Below, piece after piece: positions 23,942 through 35,364 of a stretch of DNA of 64,000 nucleotides (positions within the stretch are counted from its first letter, which is position 1; the number at the start of each line of letters is the position of its first letter). Position numbers and translations under genes: made by a program. The DNA is taken from assembly GCA_026874595.1 (NCBI GenBank), contig CM049306.1, positions 54,094,019 to 54,158,018 of the forward strand, written 5' to 3'. This DNA comes from Sipunculus nudus (Eukaryota; Annelida; Sipuncula; Golfingiida; Sipunculidae). The notes under the pieces are model-generated. The model made no database searches, was not told the origin of the DNA, and saw only the letters and a program-made list of their open reading frames with translations.

Positions 23942-25135
23942 TCATAATGCGAACTTTTTATTGTTATTTCTAACGTAGCATTCACGCTGACACCCTCGCG
24001 TGTTGACGATAGTGTACCTCAGGTCCATCTGATTACGGGCGTTGTGGTCACTGGAGCTGCGACTTCGGAACACGTACCGCTCGCAGTATTTCTGTTTCCT
24101 GTTCGGACAGAAAATCCGCAGTAGTAACAACCGGAAACGCTTACCCATGAAGCAGTAAATGACGAAATTGATGCAACTGTTGATTGTTAATAACATATTG
24201 CTTACTGTATTTGCATAATGCAGGAATACTAACGGGTAAGGAAACTGAGGGGAAAATTTCTTAAGTGATATCCAAGCACGTAGTATAAAGTCGGGAGTTT
24301 CACATATAGCAAATACACAAACTATAATAACCAGGGTCAGCGTATGTTTGGATTCCCGGGCAGCGCCTTTGTCTCCTGGCATGTTCTTCCGTTGTTCCAC
24401 CGATTCTTTGATTGTCTGAATTAACCGTGTGTTAACGAAGGCAAGGGTGGTCAAAGGTAGAAGAAAGCGCACCAGAAAGAAGAGGAACGTTTTGTAGGTC
24501 ACTACGTATACCATGTGGTCACGGAACGTCGTGCGTTCAACGGTGGGTTCGGACATGTTTGTTACTGGGTTGATACGCATGACAACCTGTCGTTCAAAAA
24601 ACCGTGGCAAATTATAGAGGATGGAGAGACAACAAACTGCAAAAGCAGCACGCCGGGCTCTGGACATTGTGCTGAATCTGGCCGCCTGCAGGGGCCGGCA
24701 AACTGCAACGTAACGGTCACACGTGACCACTACTACCAGCCACACCGTGCACGTTTGGGCGATGGAGGCGAAAGGCCAGATGTACGGCATGACATACGGC
24801 AAGACACTGCGTATAGCCGGGAACCAGTCCGTCGCTTCCTGCACTGCATACATGGTCTGGAAAAATATACATGTCACTAAGTATGCTATGTCAGCACACG
24901 CTAAAGCCTGCAGAAGAAAAGCGGTAGTTCTCCTGATAACTCTGTCTCGCCCGAGCACCAAAACACTAATTATGTTCCCCGTGATTCCAAAAATGCACAG
25001 AAGTGATACAACAAATACATCCAAAGTCGTGCGATAAATCTGAAACACCCGGTCGTCCTTGGGATTAAGCGCAGGCGTGATGGCCGAAACATTGTGAGAC
25101 ACCGACAGATGTACAGACGGACCAGTGACATTCAT
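23942..25135 (-). CDS. Class A (rhodopsin-like) neuropeptide GPCR, FMRFamide-receptor type
   Basis: This 397-codon open frame without introns encodes a seven-pass plasma-membrane receptor for a peptide ligand, signalling through G proteins. The N-terminus carries glycosylation sites N2 (NVT) and N15 (NVS). TM1 (about 38-62) has TGN at 52-54, TM2 has LACAD (78-82), and TM3 ends in CDRYVAVCRP with DRY at 140-142. After TM4 comes YNLPRFFE (174-181), a mark of FMRFamide/myosuppressin-like receptors. TM5 has FLLP, TM6 has FAICETP in place of CWxP, and TM7 has NSCINFVIYCF in place of NPxxY. Cys-343 and Cys-351 follow helix 8 and could be palmitoylated. The usual TM3-ECL2 disulfide cysteines are absent. 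The ATG at 25135 gives the full N-terminus in a good AAGATGA context. Ligand unknown; the family call is from motifs. Confidence 0.93.
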   Translation of the reverse strand: MNVTGPSVHLSVSHNVSAITPALNPKDDRVFQIYRTTLDVFVVSLLCIFGITGNIISVLVLGRDRVIRRTTAFLLQALACADIAYLVTCIFFQTMYAVQEATDWFPAIRSVLPYVMPYIWPFASIAQTCTVWLVVVVTCDRYVAVCRPLQAARFSTMSRARRAAFAVCCLSILYNLPRFFERQVVMRINPVTNMSEPTVERTTFRDHMVYVVTYKTFLFFLVRFLLPLTTLAFVNTRLIQTIKESVEQRKNMPGDKGAARESKHTLTLVIIVCVFAICETPDFILRAWISLKKFSPQFPYPLVFLHYANTVSNMLLTINSCINFVIYCFMGKRFRLLLLRIFCPNRKQKYCERYVFRSRSSSDHNARNQMDLRYTIVNTRGCQRECYVRNNNKKFAL

Positions 25136-28100
25136 CTTCTTATTGCTTCTGGTAAATCCCCCTGTCTATAAATTTTCGGATCGGATTATTGGATCCAAGT
25201 GCTACAAGTTCGTTCACTGAATACAGAACCTATGGCAATTGCTCATGGCAACATCGTAACGGGGATTAAATAAAATCCGTACATCGATTCAGCCCTGTTA
25301 ATCAACACCCGGAGCTGGACTGTCAGCTTATAACTAACTAACACATCCGTGAAAAGCGTCCTAGAGCATTATCCTTAGGCTTCTGAGCGGAGTAATTAAT
25401 TACAGATTACATGTCTCAACTTCACAGCTTTCTGCATCTTCCATTCTAGCAAATAAAATGCAAATGGGACTAAAAACGCTCACCTTATTGCAATATTTTG
25501 ACTTCGGAAAATGTCACAAAAACCCATAGTCTAATAATGGTCTTGATGTCTTTTAGAACATTTTCATTCACGATCGAGCACCAACCTCTCTGTTTGCGGT
25601 CCTGTAGTCCTGTAGGCAAAAGTCATCTCAAATTCGTCAGCACATATTTAACTGGTGAAAACTTCCTTTCAGAACTCCGAAGCTGCATTAGACGCATAAA
25701 AATGTGAAGAAAGCAACCTTTGTTTAATCATGTTTCGCTTTCATATGTATTAGACCTTTCTTCATCTTTGATGCTTATAGAACACAAGTCTGTTGAAGTC
25801 AATCGGTCCACGGGTGACAGGCGCCCTTTACTGCCAACAGTCGGCAGTCAACTGAGCGCAGAACATCGATGTCTCCGCTACAGCCTGCTACCCGTAATGA
25901 AACGTCAATACCGCACAAGCAACAGCGCCCCATGCTGGTATCCAGGATAACTATCTCTAACATGACATACATAAACAATGTGATAGCTTGTATGGAGACG
26001 TGTTTTGTAAACATCAGTAAAAATGCACATTCACGTAATAATTTGCAAGAAATAACTTATTGTTATTATTAATAGTAAGTAATATGGTAATTTTGATAAC
26101 TTAAAAGGTATGAAAATAAGATTGAAATGTCAACGTTACGCCGTCTCGTTGCCTCTCGTCTGCAAGTTTTTGTACAAGGCATCATCGATCTTAAAATTAT
26201 CGTTGTATACGTCTGGAGTGTGTGTGTGGGGGGGGGGGGGGTCTCTGTGTTTGGCTGCATGGCTGTACCACAAATCTATATTATATACAACATGCGTTTC
26301 TATATGTGTCATAGAGCTGCCACTCCTTTTAAATTTCGGAGCTGATGATAAACATTTAATAGTATTGATAACAAACCGACTCTATTAAGCTCTGATTTTC
26401 CTATATATGTGTGTGTGTAGGGGTGTTACTACCGGCTTATTACGTATTTCCTTCGTATTGTGCCGCGGGGTACTATGCCAAAACCAAATACGAAATCAAC
26501 AGTTGAACACCTAACATTCAGTTTCATTATATTTTGATTTAACGCATATTGCCACTCTATTTTCACTAAACACTTAAGTGAAACACTTCAACAGGTAACA
26601 CGTGCCTGCAACTTCACATTTACATGCAGGGTCCTAATTTCTAGTTTCATTCCTAGCTGGAATGTGCGTCATAAAGCAGAGTGACTCATGCGCCTCGTAA
26701 TGCATTTCGCATTCTTATCAGGGCGATGTGTAACTGAACCCTGTGACTTCGCCCCAATCGTGATGCCTGACCATTTCATTCTAGGACGTTGCGTTACTGG
26801 GCGCACTGATTGCCAGGCTGATATAAGCCAACTGTATTATATCAATGTATAACCCGTATTAAGCAGGCGGTAATATGAACCTTGAACGATGTGTCTGTAT
26901 AAGGTAAATAATATATCTGTGTGTTTAGATGTGTGATTAATTTAAAAGTAAAAGTGTAATTTCTCTGTCCTTTATTGGTATCTTCTTAATTGTTTATTAA
27001 TATATGTGTTTGTATAAAGCTAATATTATGGCAACAAATTAAACTTGGCAAAGAAACTCAAGCAAGAGTTAGGTCAAACTTTACCTCTGAAAATTATTGT
27101 TTTCTATTATTTAGTAATGTATATAACATTTTACCCAGACTTATATACAATATATCGTTGTAAGATTTTAATGTGGCAAACAAAAAGTAAAGTTAAACCT
27201 TGGAGTCTCTAATAATTTAGAGCACCACACAAAATTGCAATTAACTTGAAACTAAAAATATAAAAACGTCAAGGTTATCCATAAGATAAAGTTCATGCAA
27301 AAGGTATAAGTAATCCCAAGCAAACTTAGCAGTCACATATAATGAAAAGTATACTCCTTAGCTGCAAGTAAACCAAGGATTGCACTACCAAGGCTTAACA
27401 CTAAAAACAAAGAGCCATGCCAACTCCATAGTGTTTACTAAGCTATATTACAACTCATCGGTCATTTCCAATTCGAGGGTTGTATGTATATAGCAACTCA
27501 AGGGTTAAACGTGAATCATTGTCATCTCAAGGGTAAATAAATCAATAGCCTTATATTAACATACCGTGTTGCTATAAAAGTGTAAATAATGAATTCAGCC
27601 TTGGTGGTAATTTAGAATAGCAGTAAATTAATGCTCTTTAAATATGAAGAATGTCCGGATTTTTGGACATAAATCTGTCATGTATGTTATGTTCATAATC
27701 GTTGCTTTTCACAACTAACACTGACAGTGACAGCACGAGGCATCACAGAAGCTGACTCATCACATGCATTAAAAAACCTTCTGGACAGATTCCCTTGACG
27801 TCATTTCCGGCATGTTTGCCAGCTTGTCGGAAGTTCCGGAAGAGCTTGTTCCGTGGAGTGACTGAGATGATGAATGGAATCAAGTAAACAGAGGGTAATT
27901 TGTCAGGTCTAATGATCTATTTAAAGCATGAAAGGGGAACGAACTGCAATTAGTGTATTGCCTGAGCACTTCCATTGAATCACTCGATTCAAGCACTTTC
28001 GCTCCATTTCTCATCTCGTAAGATGATTCTGACAGGCATAATACAAACCTGAATTAACCCTGAAAATGATCTGTCAAGAATTAATTATCATATTGAATAT

Positions 28101-28638
28101 AATATATATAATATATATATATATATTCCTTCAGTCGGATTTTTTATTGATTTTATAAGGATACTTTATTATGACATTTGTGTAAAAATTCTGTAGACAA
28201 TATTTTTTTTTTACATTTCGATAAATGTTACAAATAGATTAACTTTTAGAAATACTATACTGGCAAATTTTGTTCCATGAATTGTTTTTCATTGATGTTG
28301 AGGCATTTCTTACATTGGATTTTGCTAGAAAAGAAACTGATATTACTCTGTAGATGTATAGTGGTCAGTCCCTTCTTAATAAGGATGCAGATTACTATTT
28401 AGTAAATTTTGACGTTTAAACTCTGCCAGTCATGTCCACTTTAGCTATATCAGATCAGAGTGACCTGTTTCCGGGTCAAGTCAGGTCAGTCTATTTTTTG
28501 GCGTTAAACCTGTAGTGGCAGCAAATTGTGTAGGGCAGCAGAAAAAAACTAGAAAAAAAAATCGAAGATACATACATTATGTAAAGGAATTTGTTTTAAA
28601 AGGAAAATTGTTATAATGATAATAATAATAATAATAAC

Positions 28639-28686
<48 letters not shown>

Positions 28687-30025
28687 CATTATTATTATTA
28701 TTACTATTATTATTATTAATTAGCCTTGTTAGCCTTGTCTACTGTTAGAAGGGTGTTGTAATTTGTATGCATGTTTCTATTAAAATTCCTGACAGGTGGC
28801 AATATCTGTGGCCAGTTTTAGAAGATGCATCCATACTTAAATGTAGCGCTGAGAGGTGATGGTTACACATACTTAATATTTTCTAAAACCATTTTGATTT
28901 TGATCTTTTTGCTCTTGCAATTTCGGTGAAGCGTCTTTATAAATATAGAAATAAGGTAGCCCTTAATGCTTGTTACCATTTGCTATATTTCACGATTACT
29001 CTTGATGTATCAATCAATATAAGCAAGGCCCGAACAGTTTAAATTAAAATTATAACATATGATAAATATGCGTATTTTTCTATATGTTGATGGAATTTCA
29101 AGTCTTCTGAATGAAAAACAACATCTAAATTATTCAACTGCTTTCTGAATTGTTGGAGATGGAAATGAAATCTGATAATTCAGTAATGCCTGCAACAGAT
29201 GATACTAGATGAAAGGGGGTGGGGGAGGGGAATTAAGAGCACAACCGATACGACATGTAACAGTGGGTCCCATGTCATTGTTAATCCCGGTAGCGGGCGA
29301 CCAAATGGATTTTGGCCGTTAAAAGGTTAAATTCTCTGTTTACCACCAGATGTCACTAACTATCGTTACTATAAAATATCGTTTTAGTTCAGGTTAAATT
29401 TTGTTTCGGAAAATCAGTAGCACACATTCAGGGGTCACTGCTTTGGTGCTTATGATAATTTTAGCTTTCACCATATATCTAACTATGTATCTATCTATAT
29501 ATATATCTATCTATCAGTATATTATGGTGTGTGTATGTGGATATACACACACACCATCACACACATATTAGGGTGTGTCTCATAAAATATGCAAGGCCCT
29601 TTAATGCGTGTGTGTGTGTGTGTGTGCACATATGTATATGTGAGTACATGTGTCTCTAATTAAATACACAAGGACCTTAAGCTCTTCAAATATAATTACA
29701 TAAAAAAAAAACAAGCAAAAGACCTTTGAAACCCCCTTTCATAAAACACATTCAGGATTGCCACTGTTTATAACAAGTCCACTTTGGATTTCGGAAAAGG
29801 GAGTAATTGAGATCAATATACTTTGACTGGAGTTGTGAAACTGCATTTCATCATGGTTTCCGAACTGTACAACAAAATGCAAAGCTGGATGGCCTGGGCT
29901 GAAACATTGTGGTCTCATGGAAGCAAGACAGAATCCTTACCTGTCAGACATAGTTCAAGATTCATGTAAAGAAATGATCATATTTCTCAAGAGCCTTCAT
30001 TTTTCATCCCACGTTGTTTGCACTC
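25136..30025. other. Long intergenic region with microsatellites, no gene recognised
   Basis: It includes the upstream flank of the GPCR (25136-25500), where no clear TATA box or splice acceptor decides a 5' exon. Microsatellites: a G-run at about 26229-26240, TA-rich at 28100-28126, (TAA)n/(TTA)n at 28617-28718, and (GT)n at about 29607-29626. All open frames are short and featureless. Confidence 0.5.
28617..28718. repeat. (TAA)n microsatellite switching to (TTA)n
   Basis: AATAATAAT repeats switch to ATTATTATT after AAACATT. The two halves are reverse complements and could fold into a hairpin. Confidence 0.95.
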
Positions 30026-31020
30026 CCATAATCTACGGCGACCGTATGGTGACCTCCGAAACCTGGTTCGGAAGGGGGCCGTCCGGGAACCGTAAGGTGA
30101 CCGTGCGGGTTCTATGCATGAAGCAAGTAACGTTACACCGTATAGTGCCCGGCCGGTGACCGGTTGGCGCCCGGCCGGCGATCGCTGGCACTGTGCGGCC
30201 ACAGTAAGGTTATTTCCTGCTTGATATATAGCCGTTGAACATTAAGCCAAAGAATAAGAAACGGTCAAAAAGGATAGAGACCAATAATATTTTCGGTATA
30301 TTATGAAACAAAGTTTTTCTTATGTAACACGATTCGAATTTTCATAATTAACTTTTTCTACAAAATAAAATTATTGGAAATCAGTTATTGATAATATATT
30401 TATTGTAGTACCAAACCTGAGCGCTATACTTATTCAAATCAATTTTCAAGGTTTATATAAATACTTTACATGTTCAGAGAAGTTGGCCTCGTTGCACAGA
30501 GGTTCAGTGTTTATAATATATATGCCAATGTGGCTGTATTTATATATCCGACAGCTCAGATTCAGGCCACCGTGGGGACACCGCACGGGCAAAATTAACA
30601 TCGCAAGAGAGCCGTGTGGACCCCGCACAGCAGCCATTCGACTTTTCACATATCATACCGAGCCCTTATGGGTACCGTAAGGCTATGGCACGGTGCCCGT
30701 GCGGCAACGGCGGACACCGCAAGGCGCCCGTACGAATATTTTCAGGACAATTATCACACGGATGCCGCACAGATACCGGCCGGAGCCCGTAAGGCGACCG
30801 TACGGGCTGTCTAAGGGCCGTCTACGGCCTTTCTACGGGCTTACGGTGAGTTGAAATCGCCGGGAGAATTGAGCACAGCCAGCTCAGCACCACGGCGCCC
30901 GTACGGCGAGTAAAATTTAAACCGGCGCCCGTGAAAATCTTACGGATACCTTGCGGGTACCGTGCGAATATCGCAAAAATTGGTGATTTTTACTCACCGT
31001 ACGGGCCCCGTAGGCTATAT
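30026..31020. mobile_element. GC-rich non-autonomous element of CCGTA(C/A)GG words
   Basis: About 1 kb, much richer in GC than its surroundings. Its ends are inverted: left CATAATCTACGGCGACCGTA then TGGTGA; right, on the other strand, TATAGCCTACGGGGCCCGTA then CGGTGA. The interior carries dozens of CCGTACGG, CCCGTACGG, CCGTAAGG, CCGTGCGG and GGCGCCCGTA words in both orientations. They are densest near both ends (30030-30200 and 30555-31015), with an ordinary AT-rich middle. It has no plausible coding region; the short frames are shadows of the words. Confidence 0.6.
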
Positions 31021-31896
31021 GTGATAGCGGCTTTAGCAGGGTATAAGTTCTAGCAATTAGACTCTGGACGTTAAAACATTACATGCATACAGACATGTTG
31101 TGGTAAAATTTTTATCAAAGCTTATAAATAAAATACTTAAAGAAGAATATTAATGTGCGATGGCCTTCTACTATATGACAAATTTATCTAAACATCATGT
31201 CCCCATAGATACTAATTAGTTTCGTACGGCAGTGCGTGTGGCCTTGTTCAAATGAACCTACCTAATTAGATTTTAATTATTGATTCATATAGTAATCCTC
31301 GGCCATTGGCGGACACCAGTGAACCGCTGGTCGAGTCATTGGTTCTAGACTTGTTGCTATTGTACTCCGACTTTTCTTAACATGTTCGCGAAAAGAGCCT
31401 CTGCAAACTAATCTATCAGAGTCAATAAACAATTTTATTTTATATAGTCTTTAAATGGAGCATCAGTACAGTTTCATCATAAATATATATTTGCCTTAAG
31501 CAGAGCGCGGCCTCCACGTACCATGTGAAGTGTTGTTTTTTTTATAAATTGTCAGTGACAATTATATGTTCTACATACGCGATATGATATATATGTCCCG
31601 GGTGTTAAATCCTTTTGTTTCTATACCTCGTTGCAAAATACAGAATACAATAATAAAACCTGATGTAAAATTGACCCTATTTTCATGTTTTGAAAACACT
31701 CCTGTACTCTTATTTAAACTTCCAAATATTTTTGTGTCTGGATTCAGAGAAAACTTCATCATCAATGTTGCATTCGGGTCGGGGGGAGGGGGGGGGGGGT
31801 CCTTTGAAGCACTATCCTGGCAACGCCCTGGCGTAAGAATGCCGCTATTTACATTAAAGGTTAGAGACATCTTCGAGAAATAGAGCCACCAGCAAT
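31021..31896. other. Intergenic; nothing recognised
   Basis: AT-rich with a poly-G tract near 31780-31799. The frames of about 100 codons on both strands overlap each other around that tract and are not convincing. Confidence 0.4.
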
Positions 31897-31927
31897 GGTC
31901 ACGTGGTCCACGAAGGTCACGTGGTCC
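31897..31927. promoter_or_regulatory. Paired CACGTG E-boxes
   Basis: GGTCACGTGGTCC occurs twice (31897-31909 and 31915-31927), placing the E-box palindrome CACGTG at 31900-31905 and 31918-31923. A CCCGGGG palindrome follows directly. It lies about 240 bases before the candidate first coding exon and could be its promoter. This is inference. Confidence 0.3.
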
Positions 31928-32150
31928 CCCGGGGAAAGCAACACGTATTAATTTAGTGATTATAAGGTTAAAGTTATGTGGAGATATTGGGACAACTTCA
32001 CTGCGAAGAAGGTTTGAATAATGTCTTTTTAACGTATGTATAGATTAAATAGTTGTAAAGTACTCGTGTGTTTTGACTGGACTTTAGGCCTACCTCCATA
32101 GAGAGAAGGTAATATTATCTGAGCTAAATTGTCTAAACGTTTTATTACAG

Positions 32151-32213
32151 GTCAACATATATATCATGGCTACTTTTGACACTAATTATATGAGAGAAGT
32201 TTTTAAATGGACG
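32151..32213 (+). CDS. Candidate first coding exon (MATFDTNYMREVFKWT)
   Basis: A pyrimidine-rich acceptor (ACGTTTTATTACAG) ends at 32150. The exon then carries a start codon at 32166 in good context (TATCATGG), 16 codons, and a donor ACG|GTAGGT at 32213/32214. The peptide is varied, not low-complexity. The next candidate exon (32314-32392) stays in frame. I do not recognise the protein. Short exons can occur by chance, so this is tentative; RNA evidence would decide. Confidence 0.33.
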
Positions 32214-32313
32214 GTAGGTAATTAACAAATTTTAGGTTGTTATATTCTAATAAATGTATTCTAAATAAGGTTTATTTAATGCTTAGGATTTTCATCTTCC
32301 GGTTTGTTTCCAG

Positions 32314-32392
32314 ATTACCCTATGCTGGTTCTATTCGATGATGCCATACTTGACCCAGATTTTACTAATTTCGGTCATTCGGAACACCTCGG
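32314..32392 (+). CDS. Candidate second coding exon, hydrophobic
   Basis: It follows the acceptor CGGTTTGTTTCCAG (ends 32313) and precedes the donor CGG|GTGAAT (32392/32393). Joined to the exon ending at 32213 across a 100-nt intron, it continues the frame without a stop and encodes the membrane-like segment ITLCWFYSMMPYLTQILLIS followed by VIRNTSG, which contains an N-glycosylation sequon. A small multi-pass membrane protein (for example MARVEL-like) is one guess, but no family motif is visible. Confidence 0.28.
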
Positions 32393-32946
32393 GTGAATCC
32401 GCTTGTTCTTGCTTCTTGTCGCCATAGAAAGTATTCTGGAAAGACAAGGTCAAGGCCAGGTGAATTGCATTAAATAATTGTAAAAACATGTATTTTATGT
32501 GCAGATAATACCATTCCCGACAAATTTTACCTTGCAGGCGCTAAAACAATACCCATTATAGAAACGGAAAATAAGAATCCTAGATATACCCGCTTGATTC
32601 CGAATGAGGATAAAGTTCACGCCAGAAGGTCTCCCCCCCCCCCCCCCCCCCCATGGGCGATATATGAAGTATCTCTGACCAACTGCCCTTTCAAGGTAAA
32701 TCTGCAAGTGAAACCTGGCCATATTTGATGGTCAATGACATATCAAGCCATTATTATCTACCTTATTATGGCTTATTAATGTATTTTTTTTAACTTTGAA
32801 CATTGAACTCTTTTCTTTGACGAGTAAGTGGAAATGGCAACATGGTGGATATCCAACGAACGACGCAAAATTTGTTGATTTATCATTTGGCCGTACATAC
32901 ATCCAATCATTAACGATCGGCGAATAGGTTTCCAAAGCCTTTCAGT

Positions 32947-33018
32947 GCTGCCATCTGGCGAACGTCATTCGAATTAATGTATAACGTATAATGTTAGGAA
33001 GATACTAGATGGCGGTGC
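32947..33018. promoter_or_regulatory. Two oppositely oriented CTCF-like motifs
   Basis: On the minus strand 32947-32960 reads CGCCAGATGGCAGC; on the plus strand 33003-33018 reads TACTAGATGGCGGTGC. Both fit the conserved AGRKGGC core of animal CTCF sites and point away from each other. This is motif evidence only. Confidence 0.22.
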
Positions 33019-33296
33019 AGTAGCTACGTCGATAAACATTTGAGAAAATTTGTTCGTATCTGCCTCATGAAAATAAAGTGTGACATGCATCCCGGGTTAC
33101 GTATGTGCGCGCGAATGTTTAACCTGGTATTCTGAACTTGAAGACGTTATCTTTTAGATATAACTTATTAATGAAAACCTTAATTACCTTTTGTGGGTGT
33201 CTGAATACAAGCTCATGTTTTGTGGCGCTGTTTATGCTTATTTGTGCGGTGTATTTAACAGTTACACATACACATTTACTCTGAAACCATTTTAGT

Positions 33297-33412
33297 AGGT
33301 TTATGTTAAGAATAGAACACAAAGGCTAGCGCCATACCGGTTCTCTGACCTTAGAGGTTTATGTTAAGTATAAAACACAAAGGCTAGCGCCATAACGGCT
33401 CTCTGACATTAG
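33297..33412. repeat. 58-bp tandem duplication
   Basis: 33297-33354 and 33355-33412 are head-to-tail copies differing at about 5 of 58 positions. Both contain GGTTTATGTTAAG, ACACAAAGGCTAGCGCCATA and TCTCTGAC.TTAG. Confidence 0.95.
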
Positions 33413-34335
33413 AAAGTATATGACCAGCTTACTTGCTGTCATAGTATCGTTACATCCTTCAGCGAGGAACGCACTATATGGCACTATGAGGATGCAAATA
33501 TTTTCATAATTTCTGACGCCTCGTGGCCTACAGGTACACTGTCAATTGAAATGAACCAGACTAATCGTGAGTTTTTTTTAAGTATACTTTTTAACAACGT
33601 CTTCAAAAATGAGCGCAAAAAGTTCTGTTTTTACTCAGCATATTGGTAAATCCCTCCGCATTTTTGTTGAATTTCTGACCGCATGAATACAGGCATGGCT
33701 CGCATGGGTAACTGGAACCATCCAACTTGTACGCGATACAGGACATGACTCGTTATTATAGAGACGGAGTTTGTGAGTTCACATGTAGTCTCTTGTGTTA
33801 ATCATTGTTCGAAGTCTAATGCTAAGATTGTGGGCTGCTAACTACAATTTGAATCCAGCATGATGAAAGGTCACTGCGATGTATTCCTCGATATTGCTTT
33901 TATCATAAGAAGGGTCACCAGTCCAATTATCAGTGCCTACCGAATCGGATTGTCACGGTTACATAAATATAAAGGTATGCCAGCCTAGTTAAAGCAGAGC
34001 TCCCGCTGACTACATTTTCTTTATGTTCCCATTAAAATATTGTCTCCTTTAATTTCCTAAATTTTCGAGTATTTAGAAAATAATCTTCTATATTTTCCCA
34101 TATTTTATAATGCACGATCGTGTTTTTGATATTATTGAATACATATTGTTATTCAGGCCCGTTATAACTGAACACCTTCCGCTCGTTTGTAGAATTGTCC
34201 AGGTAAGTGTTGCCGTTATGCATGTACAGCCCTCTAAACCAATAAGACCTTGACATACTGCTTCGTGAACTGTTTAACATGGTAAATGATACGCTCCGAG
34301 GCAGTGGACATCTAAAGCTTCTATACAAGCTCTCG

Positions 34336-34339
<4 letters not shown>

Positions 34340-34410
<71 letters not shown>

Positions 34411-34425
34411 TATATATATATTCGA
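34340..34425. repeat. (TA)n microsatellite
   Basis: Long TA run with a single ATAAATA interruption. Confidence 0.95.
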
Positions 34426-35364
34426 TTTCATAAGTTGTAGTTGGTATAGATAACGCGCTGTGGAAAAAGCGCATTCAGGTATATGCCCGAGTGAAAAATG
34501 GTTGTGCTGTGAAAAATCTATTTTTTTCTACATTTTTGGCTGAAAACTCCTATTTACTCCAATATTTTTGTCTCTAGTGTTTATTTAAAATTCCGATATT
34601 TCCTCATGAGTTTGGCGGGAGCCCTGTTAAAGAGAAAAGAAAACATAATATGCTTTATATTTTTAGTTTAGCTTCAAGGGTGGGGGGCTGACTCCCAGGA
34701 CGGTAAGAGTAATCACAGTTTGGACAACTTATTTAATAAACATTTCACCGTGTCGTCTCAGAAGTTGAACTATGACAGCCAAGTAATGGATCAGTTTATA
34801 AGAAATATTATATCATTATGAAGGATCATGAGAAACTAAATTAAAACTTCCTCGAATACCTTCATAAATGTTAACGCTAAAAATGGTGCTGTTCGGAAAC
34901 TTTTTGCAGTACATACTTACGGATCTTGGTTAATGACAAGTTATTTTGATTTTATATTGAATCTGTTCCTCCTTTATAGCTCCAAAACCCGAATACATCG
35001 ATAACTACTGCCATCTGTTATCATTTCAGTGTACCGAGGCTTGGGTTGCTGATTCCGTGTTTTTTTTTTGTTATTTTAATTTAACCATTATTGTTATATG
35101 CGCTTCATTCATCGGTTAATATTGAAGGTTTTTAAGTGTTTTCATACCAATGTTGCTGCATGGATGCCCCCTTTTCCGAACCTTGGGACTCTTTTTAAGT
35201 GTTGTCATGAGTCTTCGAATATTGGACCCCTCCTTTTCTTAAACCCTATATCCGCCCCGTGTTGAAGTAGAAATGATCAGCAGTGTAATTGTTAGCCTAG
35301 TGAAAATAGGTCGACTTTTTTTCTTGATTTAGTTTAATGGTTGCCACTAACAAGGACGCTCACT

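Larger units (their letters stand above)
32393..35364. other. Intergenic with microsatellite and short duplications
   Basis: Poly-C at about 32633-32652, a pair of CTCF-like motifs near 32947-33018, a 58-bp duplication at 33297-33412 and (TA)n at 34340-34425. No gene recognised. Confidence 0.45.

Noticed and set aside
24515-25037. Plus-strand open frames of 104-121 codons opposite the GPCR
   Set aside because: They are antisense shadows of the minus-strand receptor and show no domain.
30026-31020. CpG island promoter or bacterial DNA transfer
   Set aside because: The GC excess comes from repeated CCGTACGG-type words with inverted ends; there is no coding region or bacterial gene structure.
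31566-31883. 105- and 99-codon open frames on opposite strands
   Set aside because: Both run through a poly-G/poly-C tract and overlap each other; composition is not protein-like.
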